Positions 9,123 through 17,349 of a stretch of 64,000 nt of DNA are shown here, piece by piece. Source of the stretch: AP-15 sp963796155 (lineage in GTDB: Bacteria; Pseudomonadota; Alphaproteobacteria; ATCC43930; CGMCC-115725); contig CAWCKT010000004.1 in assembly GCA_963796155.1 (NCBI GenBank), positions 69,350 through 133,349 on the forward strand, read 5' to 3'. Below the pieces are notes generated by a model, which saw only the letters and a list, made by a program, of their open reading frames with translations, ran no database searches and had not been told where the DNA came from. Both the position numbers and the translations under genes were made by a program. Each line of letters opens with the position of its first letter. Position 1 is the first letter of the stretch.

Positions 9123-9644
9123 TCAGCCCGCGCCCATCACCGCGCGCTGGGTTCGGCCCAGCAAAAAGCTCGCCACCGGAAACACGGATATAGTCAAGAC
9201 CGCGCGGAATACGGTTCCGCGGAAACCGACCATCAGCCCGTCGAGGATGCAGTGCAAGGTCCAGAGAAACAGCATTGCGCCGCCGGTCAGCATAGTAAAG
9301 CCAGCCCACACAAACGGAAACGACCGGTTGACGAAGTAGCGGCGATGACGCAGCACGACGGCGCGGGCGAGCAGCAAGACGAGGGGGGTTACGCCCACCG
9401 GCGCGCCGGCAAGCAGATCCTGGGTGACACCGATCAAAAAGAGGGCAAGAGGCGCCAACAGGTCTGGCCGATAGAGTGTCCAATGATAAACCGCCATCAA
9501 CGTGAAGGCAGGGGCGAGCGCCGCATAGCCCGGGATACGCGCCGGCTGGATCGAGATTACCGTCGCCAACAATGTGGTCGCGATAGGCAGCAGGCGGGCG
9601 GCGGGGTTGTCGACGCGTTGCCGGGCGGCTGTGCCGGGTGCCAT
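9123..9644 (-). CDS. mreD: Rod-shape-determining membrane protein MreD
   Basis: 173 residues with about five membrane helices (ATTLLATVISI, LAPLALFLIGVTQDLL, FTMLTGGAMLFLW and others). The segment LFLIGVTQDLLAGAPVG matches the family core. The frame is open much further upstream, but that part overlaps mreC and has shadow composition; the ATG at 9644, 7 bases after the mreC stop, gives the normal length and removes the overlap. MreD links MreC to the RodA-PBP2 pair. Confidence 0.92.
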   Translation of the reverse strand: MAPGTAARQRVDNPAARLLPIATTLLATVISIQPARIPGYAALAPAFTLMAVYHWTLYRPDLLAPLALFLIGVTQDLLAGAPVGVTPLVLLLARAVVLRHRRYFVNRSFPFVWAGFTMLTGGAMLFLWTLHCILDGLMVGFRGTVFRAVLTISVFPVASFLLGRTQRAVMGAG

Positions 9645-9651
9645 CTCTTGC

Positions 9652-10665
9652 TCAGCGCCGGGCCGGCTGATCACTGACGGGCGGCTCGGCGCGCCGGCCG
9701 CTGCGTGAGGCGATCGGTACGGGCTTGGGCAGCCCGTCGGCCAGCCCGTAATCGACGATCCGCAGATACTCGACCCGTGAGAGCTCGACATACGGCTCGA
9801 CGCGCGGCGCCTCACCGTCGAGCGACGAGACGACGCCGACCGGCAGCCCGGGCGGGAAGACGCCGCCCTGTCCCGAGGTGACGACCCGGTCACCGATCTT
9901 GATCCCGGCGACGCTATCCAGATAGCGGAGGCACGGGCGCTCGGAGTTGTCCCCAGCCAGCACCGCCTGTTGCTGCTGCGAGCCCTCGACCATGACCGGC
10001 ACCCGAGAGTTCAGATCGGTGACAAGGAGGACGCGCGCCGCCCGGCTACCAACCTCCGTTACCCGTCCGACGAGGCCTTCGCCGGTCACGGCGGCTTGGC
10101 CTCGCGCCACCCCGTTCTCGCTGCCGGCATGAACCAGCAAGCTGCGGACATAGGCACCACCTGAATTCGCTATCACGCGGGCCGTGATAAAGGTCGCTGC
10201 GGGCTCGGGTGTCAGCTTCAGGAGTTCGCGCAACCGGGCATTCTCGGAAGCGAGATTGAGCGCAGCCTGTTGCCAGCCCTGCAACTTCTTGTTCTCCTCG
10301 GCGAGGTACGCATTGTTCTGATAGACAGCGACGAAGTCGCGAGCGCGATCCACCAGATCTCCTATGACAGCGAGCGGGCGCGACAACATTTCGAGCGCCG
10401 GTGCGGCAAGATCCGTCACCGAGACCCGCAACAACTCGAACATGACTTGATCGGCCTTGCCGAGAATGATCATCATCGCCGACAGCAAAACCAGTAGCGG
10501 GAGAGTGACCCGCTGAAGGGCTGCACGACGCGGTGGCGACAGCCGGATCACCTGGCCGGCTCGCGCCAGCGCTTGCCGAGCTCCGCTACGCCCTCCCGCG
10601 TAACCGAATTCGGAGAACCTGTCACACCGGGGCGCTCCGCGCCATTCGCCAGCGCGTACGTTCAT
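9652..10665 (-). CDS. mreC: Rod-shape-determining protein MreC
   Basis: 337 residues: a short cytoplasmic N-terminus, one membrane helix (RVTLPLLVLLSAMMIILG), a periplasmic coiled coil (about 110-150, NAYLAEENKKLQGW) and the beta-rich MreC core with GLVGRVTEVG and VVTSGQGGVFPPGLPVG. It activates PBP2-RodA from the periplasm. The ATG is preceded by GGGGGAC and lies 33 bases after mreB. Confidence 0.96.
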   Translation of the reverse strand: MNVRAGEWRGAPRCDRFSEFGYAGGRSGARQALARAGQVIRLSPPRRAALQRVTLPLLVLLSAMMIILGKADQVMFELLRVSVTDLAAPALEMLSRPLAVIGDLVDRARDFVAVYQNNAYLAEENKKLQGWQQAALNLASENARLRELLKLTPEPAATFITARVIANSGGAYVRSLLVHAGSENGVARGQAAVTGEGLVGRVTEVGSRAARVLLVTDLNSRVPVMVEGSQQQQAVLAGDNSERPCLRYLDSVAGIKIGDRVVTSGQGGVFPPGLPVGVVSSLDGEAPRVEPYVELSRVEYLRIVDYGLADGLPKPVPIASRSGRRAEPPVSDQPARR

Positions 10666-10698
10666 GACGTCCCCCTAACCCCCCAAAGATTAAGATTC

Positions 10699-11739
10699 CT
10701 ACCACATGTTGACCAACACGTTTTTCAGCGTCTTCATCTCTTCGAGGGCACGGCCCGTGCCGAGCGCTACGCAGGTCAGCGGGTCGTCGGCGATCGAGAC
10801 CGGCAGCCCGGTAGCGTGCCGCAGCACCAGATCGAGATTGCCGAGCAGCGCGCCGCCGCCGGTCAGCACAATCCCCTTGTCGACGATGTCGGCGGCGAGC
10901 TCGGGGGCGGTGTGTTCGAGCGCCACTTTGACGGCCTCGACGATCGAGCCGACCGGTTCGGCAAGGCTCTCGGAGATCTGACGCTCGCTGATCACGATTT
11001 CCTTCGGCACCCCGTTCATCAGGTCGCGCCCCCTGATCTCCATTACGCGCCCCTCGCCATCTTCCGGCATACAGGCGGAACCGATCTCTTTCTTGATCCG
11101 CTCGGCACTGCTCTCGCCAACGAGGAGATTATGGTTGCGGCGGATATAGGCGATTATCGCCTCGTCCATTTTGTCGCCTCCGACCCGCACCGACCGGCAA
11201 TAGACAATGCCGCCGAGAGAGAGCACCGCCACCTCGGTCGTTCCGCCTCCGACATCGACGACCATCGATCCGGTCGGCTCGGTCACCGGAAGGCCGGCGC
11301 CGATAGCTGCTGCCATCGGTTCCTCGATCAGAAAAACGCGCCTGGCGCCCGCACTTTCGGCGGATTCCTGGATTGCCCGGCGCTCCACTGCGGTCGAGCC
11401 CGACGGCACGCAGACAATGACCTGTGGCGTGGCGAAGCTGCGCCGGTTGTGCACCTTACGGATGAAATGCTTGATCATTTCCTCCGTCACTTCGAAATCG
11501 GCGATGACGCCGTCGCGCAACGGCCGGATCGCCTGAATGTTGCCCGGGGTGCGGCCGAGCATCAGTTTCGCTTCCTCACCGACGGCAAGGACCTGCTTTC
11601 TGCCGCGCACGCTGGCGATCGCCACTACCGATGGCTCGTTCAGGACAATACCCCGACCCTTGACATAGACTAGGGTATTCGCGGTGCCGAGATCGATCGC
11701 CATATCGGCGGACAGCAAACCCAACATTCTTCCAATCAT
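10699..11739 (-). CDS. mreB: Actin-like rod-shape protein MreB
   Basis: 346 residues, normal length. Actin-fold nucleotide motifs are clear: MAIDLGTANTLVYV (phosphate 1), PSVVAI, VDVGGGTTEVAVLS (phosphate 2) and VLTGGGALL (adenosine). It assembles membrane-bound filaments that guide the elongasome. It is first in the operon, with the ATG at 11739; another ATG four codons later is possible. Confidence 0.98.
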   Translation of the reverse strand: MIGRMLGLLSADMAIDLGTANTLVYVKGRGIVLNEPSVVAIASVRGRKQVLAVGEEAKLMLGRTPGNIQAIRPLRDGVIADFEVTEEMIKHFIRKVHNRRSFATPQVIVCVPSGSTAVERRAIQESAESAGARRVFLIEEPMAAAIGAGLPVTEPTGSMVVDVGGGTTEVAVLSLGGIVYCRSVRVGGDKMDEAIIAYIRRNHNLLVGESSAERIKKEIGSACMPEDGEGRVMEIRGRDLMNGVPKEIVISERQISESLAEPVGSIVEAVKVALEHTAPELAADIVDKGIVLTGGGALLGNLDLVLRHATGLPVSIADDPLTCVALGTGRALEEMKTLKNVLVNMW

Positions 11740-12094
11740 CTCACTGCGAACCTAAAGATGCAGGCGACCCCAAAAAGTCGGACTCGACATCGCAACGCCC
11801 CCGCAACTCATGTCGCTCGACCGACGATCCCGATCCCCTGTTCATGCATTCGGGTGCCCGCGATCGGCCGCAACCCTCACAGATAGCGAACTTGCGTGAG
11901 GCGAAAATCCGATCCTTACGGATCGCCTGCGCCTTTGCAAGCCGGCAATCAGGCGGCGACGGGGCAGCCAGTCTTCAGCCGATCCGTCAACGGGTCGTCA
12001 GATAGATTAAGGGCTGGCACCGGCGCCGACGTTCATTACATTCGACGGGGCGGGACGCGGATGGCGGTCCCCGGAGTGAGCGCGGCAGGCGGCG
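11740..12094. other. Divergent intergenic region between mreB and the DUF4169 gene
   Basis: 355 bases without a convincing gene. Promoters of the mre operon (minus) and possibly of the small plus-strand gene must lie here, though no consensus box stands out. A short hairpin CGATCC-TTAC-GGATCG occupies 11910-11925. Confidence 0.5.
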
Positions 12095-12262
12095 ATGATC
12101 GTCAACCTCAATCAATACCGTAAGAAGCGCGCGCGTGCCGAGGCTAAACGGCGTGCAGCGGAGAATCGGGTCCGTTTCGGGCGCAGCAAGGGAGAGCGCA
12201 ACAAGGACCTGCGCGAAAGCGAGCGCGCCCGAAAGGAGATCGAGGACAAGCGTCTCGAATAG
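12095..12262 (+). CDS. Small conserved basic protein, DUF4169 family
   Basis: 55 residues from ATG 12095 to TAG 12262. It begins MIVNLNQYRKKRARAEAKRR and is almost wholly charged and helical, with the segment NRVRFGRSKGERNKDLRE that marks DUF4169. These short proteins are common in Alphaproteobacteria and have no known function; the basic composition would fit nucleic-acid or ribosome contact, which is speculation. The 3' end is 37 bases from the stop of the convergent macrodomain gene. Confidence 0.85.
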   Translation: MIVNLNQYRKKRARAEAKRRAAENRVRFGRSKGERNKDLRESERARKEIEDKRLE

Positions 12263-12299
12263 CTCGGGTGACGACCCGGGACTCGCCGCGTTCTATTGC

Positions 12300-12833
12300 C
12301 TAGGCGTTCGGGTCGAGCGCGGCCCGGTAAGCATCCAGCGTCGCCGTGTCGAAACAGACGAAGATCACCAGCTCCGGCAGATGCTGTTTCGCCAGATGCG
12401 AGGCCACGGTCGCCACGGCAATCCGGGCGGCCGCTTCGCGCGGAAAGCCGTAGACACCCGTGGCGATTGCAGGAAATGCGATATCGCGAAAGCCCTGCGT
12501 TCGGGCGATGCCGATGCACGCTCGATAGCAGCTCTCCAGGACTTGTCGCTCTCCGGCAGCGCCGCCCTGCCAAATCGGGCCGACTGTGTGGATGACGTGG
12601 GAGGCTGGCAAACGGTACCCGTCGGTGAGCCGAGCCTCTCCCGGAGGACATCCTCCCAATTTTTGGCATTCGGCGAGAAGCGCGGGCCCGGCGGCTCGGT
12701 GGATGGCGCCGTCAACCCCGCCGCCGCCGAGCAGCGAGGCATTCGCGGCGTTGACGATCGCATCCACCTTAAGGCGGGTGATGTCGCCGGTCGTCAGGCG
12801 GATGCGCCCTTTGAGATCGGCTGATGGAGCCAC
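12300..12833 (-). CDS. Macrodomain protein, probable O-acetyl-ADP-ribose / ADP-ribose hydrolase
   Basis: 177 residues, a single macrodomain of the MacroD/YmdB type. Key motifs: VDAIVNAANASLLGGGGVDG (adenine/ribose and catalytic loop), GGCPPGEARLTDGY, HVIHTVGP and the phosphate loop ATGVYGFP. Such enzymes hydrolyse O-acetyl-ADP-ribose or remove ADP-ribose from proteins. I chose GTG 12833 because AAAGG sits upstream and the length then fits the family; the frame continues to 13007 but that part crosses a terminator and has no similarity. Confidence 0.9.
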   Translation of the reverse strand: MAPSADLKGRIRLTTGDITRLKVDAIVNAANASLLGGGGVDGAIHRAAGPALLAECQKLGGCPPGEARLTDGYRLPASHVIHTVGPIWQGGAAGERQVLESCYRACIGIARTQGFRDIAFPAIATGVYGFPREAAARIAVATVASHLAKQHLPELVIFVCFDTATLDAYRAALDPNA

Positions 12834-12847
12834 AGTTACGCACCTTT

Positions 12848-12890
12848 CAGTGTCGGTCTTGCTGCCCACCCACGGTGGGACGCGACACTG
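12848..12890 (-). promoter_or_regulatory. Nested stem-loop in the leader of the macrodomain gene
   Basis: CAGTGTCG (12848-12855) pairs with CGACACTG (12883-12890), and inside it CCCACC pairs with GGTGGG. It ends 15 bases before the GTG start, next to the ribosome binding site, so it could modulate translation. It may also be a simple operator. Confidence 0.4.
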
Positions 12891-12896
12891 GTGGGT

Positions 12897-12930
12897 AAAA
12901 AAGCCGGGGCCGGTCATGACCGGCTCCGGC
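12897..12930 (-). terminator. Intrinsic terminator of the ECF sigma factor gene
   Basis: On the minus strand a strong GC hairpin (arms GCCGGAGCCGGT and ACCGGCCCCGGC, 12903-12930) is followed directly by six T. It lies about 140 bases past the sigma factor stop and separates that transcript from the macrodomain gene. Confidence 0.85.
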
Positions 12931-13071
12931 CAGGTTGCGGGTGGCAAACCCGCGACAGGGAGACTTTGCCAAGCCGGACTGCTGAAATGCGGGCGGGCGT
13001 CCGGCATCCCGCCTGGATGTCAACAAGCGAGCGAACGGATTGTTCCCGCGCTGCACAAGCGGCTGCCTCGG

Positions 13072-13758
13072 TTACGCGGCGCGGTGCCGGTGAGCGATTT
13101 TCTCAGGCCCATACCGGATTGGCGACGAGCGTTCGCTTGCCCGTCCGGCCTGTCGGCGCGACCGGAAGCCGCCGCGATTTGCGGCGCTTTCGAAACCTTC
13201 GGCAGTCGCGGCGAATCGCCGGGTGACCCGGCCGGCAGCTTTGGGCTTCGCGGCCAGGGTCGTGGCCTCCTGATCCGGGGCGATGCCGGTCAGTCTGCGC
13301 AGGGCGTCTCGGCCGCGCGAGAGCCGCGAGCGGATGGTCCCGACCGGGACATCGAGAACCGCAGCGACGTCTTCGTAATTCATTCCCTCAAGCCCTATGA
13401 GCAGGATAACCGACCGCTGCGCGTCAGGAAGCTTGACGATCGCACGTTCGAGATCGCGCAGCTCGAGCCATTCTCCCTGCCGCGGCGCGCGGGCCAGTAA
13501 CGGCTCGCATTCGTTCAACCCGACCGCCGCTCCTTCCCGCGCGCTACGCCGAACGTGGTTGACATACTGATTGTGAAGTATGGTGAGCAACCAGGCCCGC
13601 ATATCCGTCCCTTGTTGCCACAGATGCAATTTGCCGAGGGCGCGGGTCAGGCAGTCCTGGACGAGATCGTCCGCCGAGGCGAGATCGCGCGTCAGCGCGC
13701 GAGCATAGCGACGAAGGCGGGGAATCTCGGCTTCTATGTCCCGGTAAGGGTCGGCCAC
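13072..13758 (-). CDS. ECF-family RNA polymerase sigma factor
   Basis: 228 residues. Region 2 spans roughly residues 8-75 (RYARALTRDLASADDLVQDCL, TDMRAWLLTILHN) and region 4 residues 100-160 (LPDAQRSVILLIGLEGMNYEDVAAVL, VPVGTIRSRLSRGRDAL). After residue 165 there is an unusual basic, low-complexity tail of about 60 residues. No anti-sigma gene lies next to it. The response regulator starts 207 bases away in the opposite direction, so the two may respond to related stress; the receiver does not look like the sigma-mimic PhyR. Confidence 0.93.
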   Translation of the reverse strand: MADPYRDIEAEIPRLRRYARALTRDLASADDLVQDCLTRALGKLHLWQQGTDMRAWLLTILHNQYVNHVRRSAREGAAVGLNECEPLLARAPRQGEWLELRDLERAIVKLPDAQRSVILLIGLEGMNYEDVAAVLDVPVGTIRSRLSRGRDALRRLTGIAPDQEATTLAAKPKAAGRVTRRFAATAEGFESAANRGGFRSRRQAGRASERSSPIRYGPEKIAHRHRAA

Positions 13759-13965
13759 AGAGGGTTGCTCCTAATGGCGACAATCGGCCGGGGGCCGATC
13801 CGACGACAGCAGAGTCTATCGGCACGCTGTTATCCGATGATGTCAGGGCGAGCGGTTTTATGTAAGAATTTGTAACCATATGTATAGGTAAGCTCGAGAG
13901 GCCCGTCCGGAGACCCTGACGTCGACGCGCCGCCGGGGATCGGACCGCGACAGAGGTACACGAAG

Positions 13966-14694
13966 TTGGCCGACAAGTCTGATAACGGTCACATCCTGAT
14001 CGTCGACGATCAACGCGAGATCTGCGATCTCGTGCAGGAATATCTGTCGAACGAAGGCTATCGGGTCTCGACCGCACATGACGGCGCTGGCATGCGCCGG
14101 GTGATGGCCCAGGACGCGGTCGATCTGGTTATCCTCGACCTGATGCTGCCCGGCGAGGACGGGCTCACCCTCGCTCGCTCGCTGCGCGAGGAATCAACCG
14201 TCGGGATCATTATTTTGACCGGTCGGGGCGAGACGGTCGACCGTATCATCGGCCTCGAAATGGGGGCGGATGACTATTTGCCAAAACCGTTCCACCTGCG
14301 CGAGCTGCTGGCCCGGGTCAAAGCCGTGCAGCGTCGGGCCTCGACCCGATCCGCCGAGAGGCAAGCGGCACCTCGATCGAGGGCACGGTTTGCCGGCTGG
14401 AACCTCGATCTCTCGAGCCGGGAGCTGCTTTCTCCCTCCGGGGAGGAGGTCCGGCTGACCACCGGCGAATTCGATTTGCTCGCGGCCTTCGTCAATAATG
14501 CCAATCAGGTGCTGACCCGCGATCGGCTGCTCGATCTCGCCCGCAACCGCGAGTCCGGACCATTTGATCGGACAATCGACGTCCAGGTCGGACGGCTCCG
14601 GCGCAAGCTCGAGGACGACCCGCAAAGGCCGGCGATAATCAAAACGGTACGCGGCAGCGGCTACATCTTTACGCCCGCAGTCGAGGTGACCTGA
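13966..14694 (+). CDS. OmpR/PhoB-family response regulator
   Basis: 242 residues. The receiver (5-120) has D14/D15, phospho-acceptor D58 in VILDLMLPGEDG, T85 and K107. The winged-helix DNA-binding domain (about 145-238) has LTTGEFDLLAAFV, DRTIDVQVGRLRRKLEDDP and IKTVRGSGYIF. It is an orphan: no histidine kinase is adjacent. The TTG at 13966 is used with AGAGG upstream; no better ATG occurs before the receiver core. Confidence 0.93.
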   Translation: MADKSDNGHILIVDDQREICDLVQEYLSNEGYRVSTAHDGAGMRRVMAQDAVDLVILDLMLPGEDGLTLARSLREESTVGIIILTGRGETVDRIIGLEMGADDYLPKPFHLRELLARVKAVQRRASTRSAERQAAPRSRARFAGWNLDLSSRELLSPSGEEVRLTTGEFDLLAAFVNNANQVLTRDRLLDLARNRESGPFDRTIDVQVGRLRRKLEDDPQRPAIIKTVRGSGYIFTPAVEVT

Positions 14695-14703
14695 CCTCGG
14701 GGG

Positions 14704-14743
14704 CGCCGGTCACCGGCCACATGCGTGCTAGAGGCTCGCACGC
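14704..14743. terminator. Two short hairpins in the convergent gap after the response regulator and urtE
   Basis: GCCGGT-C-ACCGGC at 14705-14717 and GCGTGC...GCACGC at 14723-14743 lie between the stops of two convergent genes. There is no T-run, so termination by them is only a suggestion. Confidence 0.3.
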
Positions 14744-14746
14744 GTA

Positions 14747-15442
14747 TCACAGGGTCAGATGGCTGCGGACCGCGGTTTCGTCCATGTCCTCGCGGCGGCC
14801 GGAAACCACGACCTCGCCGCGCTGCATGACCATATAGGCGGCAGCGAGGTCGCGGGCGAATTCGAAATATTGTTCGACTAAGAGGATCGCCATCGAGCCG
14901 CGCTCGGCGAGAGCGCGGATGACGCGCTCGATATCCTTGATAATCGAAGGCTGGATGCCCTCTGTTGGTTCGTCGAGGATCAAGAGCCGAGGCCGCGCCA
15001 CGAGGGCGCGGGCGATCGCCAGCTGCTGCTGCTGGCCGCCGGAGAGGTCTCCGCCGCGACGATGCAGCATGTCCTTCAATACCGGAAAGAGGGTGAAGAT
15101 CTCGTCTGGAACATGGCGCAGCTCACGGGCGAGAGGTGCAAAACCGGTTTGGAGGTTCTCGAGCACAGTGAGCCGAGCGAAGATCTCCCGGCCTTGCGGC
15201 ACCAGCGCCAGCCCGGCTCGGGCGCGCTCGTGCGGCGCCAGATCGTTCAAAACCCGGCCTTCCCAAGTAATGCGGCCGGCGCGGATCGGCAGCAGCCCTA
15301 AGATCGCCCGCAAGAGGCTCGTCTTGCCGACGCCGTTGCGGCCGAGGATGCAGGTCACCTCGCCCTTTTTCGCGTTCAGGCTGACGCGGCGCAGCGCATG
15401 GCTCGCGCCGTAATAGAGATCGATCGCCTCGACGGACAGCAT
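14747..15442 (-). CDS. urtE: Urea ABC transporter ATP-binding protein UrtE
   Basis: 231 residues. Walker A GRNGVGKTS (about 34-42), signature LSGGQQQQLAIARAL and Walker B LLILDEPTEGIQPS mark a LivF/UrtE-type ATPase. With UrtD it powers uptake of urea through UrtB-UrtC. It starts 4 bases after the urtD stop. No urease gene is in the window. Confidence 0.95.
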   Translation of the reverse strand: MLSVEAIDLYYGASHALRRVSLNAKKGEVTCILGRNGVGKTSLLRAILGLLPIRAGRITWEGRVLNDLAPHERARAGLALVPQGREIFARLTVLENLQTGFAPLARELRHVPDEIFTLFPVLKDMLHRRGGDLSGGQQQQLAIARALVARPRLLILDEPTEGIQPSIIKDIERVIRALAERGSMAILLVEQYFEFARDLAAAYMVMQRGEVVVSGRREDMDETAVRSHLTL

Positions 15443-15446
15443 TCGC

Positions 15447-16206
15447 TTAGCGGCCGAGATAGACTTCGATGACGCGAGGATTGTTTTGAACGTGGTCGAT
15501 CGAGCCCTCGGCCAAGACCGCGCCCTCGTGCAGCACGGTCACCCGCGCGCCAAGGCTACGTACGAAGGCCATGTCGTGCTCGACGACGACGATTGTGCGG
15601 TCCTTCGCGAGATCGAGGATCAACTTGGCCGTTTCCTCGGTTTCGCGGTCGGTCATGCCGGCGACCGGCTCGTCGAGCAGCAGGAGGGTGCGGTCATGAA
15701 TCAGCAGCATGCCGATCTCAAGCCATTGCTTTTGGCCGTGACTGAGCGAACCGGCGAGCTGCAAACTTTCATCGGTGAGGCCGATGCGGGCCAATGTCGC
15801 TGCGATGCGCTCCCGGCGGTCCGGGGTCAGATGAGCAAAGAGGGTCCTCCAAGTTCCGCGCGAATTGGCGAGGGAGAGCTCCAGATTTTCGAAGACCGTC
15901 AGGTTTTCGAAAACCGTCGGGCGCTGAAATTTTCGGCCGATCCCGAGATTGGCTATCTCGGCCTCATCAAGGCGGCTCAGATCTGCGACCCCGCGAAAGA
16001 ACACCTCGCCCGAAATCAGGCCGCGTCTTCCCGGTGACGACGTCCATCATCGTCGTCTTCCCTGCCCCGTTCGGACCGATGATCGTCCGCAACTCGCCTT
16101 CCTCGACGATCAGTGAGAGATCGTTCAATGCCTTGAAGCCGTCAAAGCTGACTGTCACGCCGTTGAGGTAGAGCAGCGCGTCGGTCAGCGCTGTCGCCGT
16201 CTTCAT
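15447..16206 (-). pseudogene. urtD: Urea ABC transporter ATP-binding protein UrtD, interrupted by a single-base frameshift
   Basis: The reading starts at ATG 16206, overlapping the urtC stop (ATGA), and runs through Walker A GPNGAGKTT to GKTRPD. There the frame breaks: an extra base in the AAA run at 16013-16015 (TTT on the coding strand) shifts it. Removing one base restores RPDSGEVFFRG and joins the second part (15447-16004), which has LSHGQKQWLEIG, Walker B LLLLDEPVAGM and the C-terminus EVYLGR, for a normal protein of about 252 residues. Everything else is intact and the neighbours are complete. A sequencing error, a very recent mutation or, less likely, a recoded site could explain it. 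Confidence 0.88.
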
Positions 16207-17345
16207 GCCTGTTCTCCGACCGGAACCGGAGCTGCCGCGCGCGCCCGGATCCTGTTCGGGCGCCGCAACAGTCCGACGATCCCCCGCGGGAAGACCAGCG
16301 TCGTCAGGACGAAAAGCGTGCCGAGAACAAACAGCCAAGTCTCAGGTGCGGCTCCGGTCAGCCAAGTCTTCGCCACGTTGACCAGAATGGCGCCGACAAT
16401 CGCCCCCACCAAGGTGCCGCGGCCGCCGACCGAGACCCAGATCGCGATCTCGATCGAATTGCCGGGAGAGAATTCGCTCGGATTGATAATCCCGACCTGC
16501 GGAACATAGAGCGCACCGGCAATACCGGCGAGCACGGCCGAGATAGTGAAGACGAACAGCTTCGCATTGGTGACCGAATAGCCAAGAAAGCGCAGCCGGC
16601 TTTCGGCATCGCGCAACGCCAACAATACGCGGCCGAACTTGGAGGCGGTGACGAACCGGCAGCACAGAAATCCGAGCCCGAGCGCCGATACGGACGCCAG
16701 ATAAAGGCCGAGCCGAGTCGACGGCTGGTGGACGTCCCAACCGAGGATATCCTTGTAATCGGTCATCCCATTATTGCCGCCGAACCCCATGTCGTTGCGG
16801 AAGAAGGCGAGCATCAATGCATAGGTCATCGCCTGCGTGATGATCGAGAGATAAACTCCGGTGACGCGCGAGCGGAAGGCGAGCCAGCCGAACACCAGCG
16901 CGAGCAGGCCTGGGACCAGAACCACCATGGCCGCCGCATAGGCGAAATGATCAAAGCCCCACCAGAACCAGGGCAGCTCCTTCCAGTTGAGAAAGACCAT
17001 GAAGTCGGGCAGCAGCGGGTTGCCATAGACACCCCGGGTGCCGATCTGCCGCATCAGGTACATCCCCATGCAGTAGCCGCCCAGCGCGAAGAAAGCGCCG
17101 TGCCCGAGGCTCAAAATCCCGGCATACCCCCAGATCAGATCGAGGCTCAGCGCCAGCAACGCGTAGCACAGGTATTTACCCAACAGCGGAACAAGGTAAT
17201 CGGGCAGCGCGGCCGGAGAGTCCGGCGGCACCCAAAAGTTGAGGAGCGGCACGGCCAGAACCAACACCGTCCCGCAGGCGGCGAAGCCCACCCAAAAGCC
17301 TGGGCTCCACGCGTTCTTGTGTTGGCCGCCGGGAAGCACCGGCAC
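16203..17345 (-). CDS. urtC: Urea ABC transporter permease UrtC
   Basis: 380 residues from GTG 17345, four bases after the urtB stop and preceded by GGAGGGG. A LivM-type permease with about ten membrane helices; DLIWGYAGILSLGHGAFFALGGYCMGMYL, FGWLAFRSRVTGVYLSIITQA and WVSVGGRGTLVGAIVGA are the UrtC/LivM signatures. The frame extends upstream to 17507 inside urtB but that part is a shadow. Its stop overlaps the urtD start. Confidence 0.94.
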   Translation of the reverse strand: MPVLPGGQHKNAWSPGFWVGFAACGTVLVLAVPLLNFWVPPDSPAALPDYLVPLLGKYLCYALLALSLDLIWGYAGILSLGHGAFFALGGYCMGMYLMRQIGTRGVYGNPLLPDFMVFLNWKELPWFWWGFDHFAYAAAMVVLVPGLLALVFGWLAFRSRVTGVYLSIITQAMTYALMLAFFRNDMGFGGNNGMTDYKDILGWDVHQPSTRLGLYLASVSALGLGFLCCRFVTASKFGRVLLALRDAESRLRFLGYSVTNAKLFVFTISAVLAGIAGALYVPQVGIINPSEFSPGNSIEIAIWVSVGGRGTLVGAIVGAILVNVAKTWLTGAAPETWLFVLGTLFVLTTLVFPRGIVGLLRRPNRIRARAAAPVPVGEQA

Positions 17346-17349
17346 GGTT

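Noticed and set aside
16010..16018. Programmed frameshifting in urtD
   Set aside because: There is no slippery heptamer or downstream structure that I can see, and urtD families are not known to use recoding. Kept as a frameshift or sequencing error.
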